This document shows, piece by piece, positions 63,518 to 64,000 of a DNA stretch of 64,000 nt (its first letter is position 1; each line of letters begins with the position of its first letter). Made by a program: the position numbers and the translations under genes. Source of the DNA: Halichoerus grypus (Eukaryota; Chordata; Mammalia; Carnivora; Phocidae). The notes below the pieces were generated by a model. That model was not told the DNA's origin. It saw only the letters and a program-made list of their open reading frames with translations, and did not search any database. Where the stretch lies: positions 48,236,014 to 48,300,013 of the forward strand of contig NC_135718.1 in NCBI RefSeq assembly GCF_964656455.1. Direction: 5' to 3'.

Positions 63518-64000
63518 CTAAAAACACACATAATGCACTAGTTAATGATCCACTCAACCTCTTCTTGAGCCTGCTGAGATTTTTCCAAGATACAGCACTG
63601 CCAATGGGTACCCACGAGCCATAAGTGGACAACTCATAAACATGAAGTCCCATTTAAGATGCAGTTCTGCAGCTGCAGGCGCCACATTTCAAATGTTGAA
63701 GAACCACATGAGCTAGTTGCGGGAATGCTTCCATGAAAAGAAAAACCCACACACTCCAGTGCCTAACTCCTAAGACACGTCTAACACGCTCAGTACTAAG
63801 AGAACGCACTCCAAAGCTTTCTGGAATCTTCACTTTGCTGTGGGCATCACTTTGGAGCAGGGTTTCTCAATCTCAACACTACTACTCTGGTCCCACTACT
63901 TCTCTGCGGGGACTAACCACTAGACACCAGTAGCACCCCCAACTCCAGTTTTGATCAAAAATGCCTCCAGATTTTGCACTGTCCCCTTAGGGGCAATTAA

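Overview
This is nuclear genomic DNA from a mammal of the order Carnivora, most likely an arctoid caniform (bear, mustelid or pinniped). At least a dozen copies of a tRNA-derived SINE are present. They start near GGCGCCTGGGTGGCTCAG, carry a CT-rich middle and end in AATAAAATCTTT plus poly(A). This form differs from the dog SINEC_Cf head as I remember it. LINE-1 3' ends, MIR, L2, MER5-like and MaLR-type LTR remnants complete a normal mammalian repeat content. No bacterial or viral gene layout is present.

The only protein-coding gene I can support lies at the right edge on the minus strand. It is the 3' part of RPS24, the gene for ribosomal protein eS24. Exon 2 (63452-63517), exon 3 (63151-63360), exon 4 (62134-62244), a 22-nt alternative microexon (59599-59620), a candidate 3- or 6-nt ultra-microexon near 59432-59437, and the terminal exon with its poly(A) signal (about 59098-59180) are all visible. 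Exon 1, with the start codon and the promoter, lies beyond base 64000.

The rest (1 to about 59090) is 3' flanking, apparently gene-free DNA. In human the matching position would be the RPS24 to ZMIZ1 interval; this is from memory of synteny. Layout: 0.68-4.23 kb is an old minus-strand L1 cut by an LTR fragment and a SINE. 10.4-11.8 kb has L1 pieces and three minus-strand SINEs. 13.5-14.7 kb has MIRs and two SINEs, one inserted inside a MIR. 15.4-15.95, 30.5-31.0 and 33.3-33.6 kb are MaLR-type LTRs. 20.97-21.30 kb is a Tigger-like element with terminal inverted repeats and TA duplications. 27.0-27.8 kb is a minus-strand L1 3' end. 40.16-41.97 kb is a large minisatellite. 47.2-49.2 and 50.5-51.7 kb are plus-strand L1 3' ends cut by SINEs. 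56.4-58.45 kb has three more SINEs.

The most unusual object is the 1.8-kb minisatellite. It has a 56-bp unit, about 32 copies, higher-order duplications and alternating purine-pyrimidine runs. It is free of stop codons over long spans in several frames on both strands, which produces long but almost certainly spurious reading frames. I found no novel enzymatic or defence system. Several AT-rich, repeat-free blocks (18.2-18.8, 28.5-29.2, 39.3-39.7 kb) look like candidate conserved regulatory elements, but this needs alignment to test.
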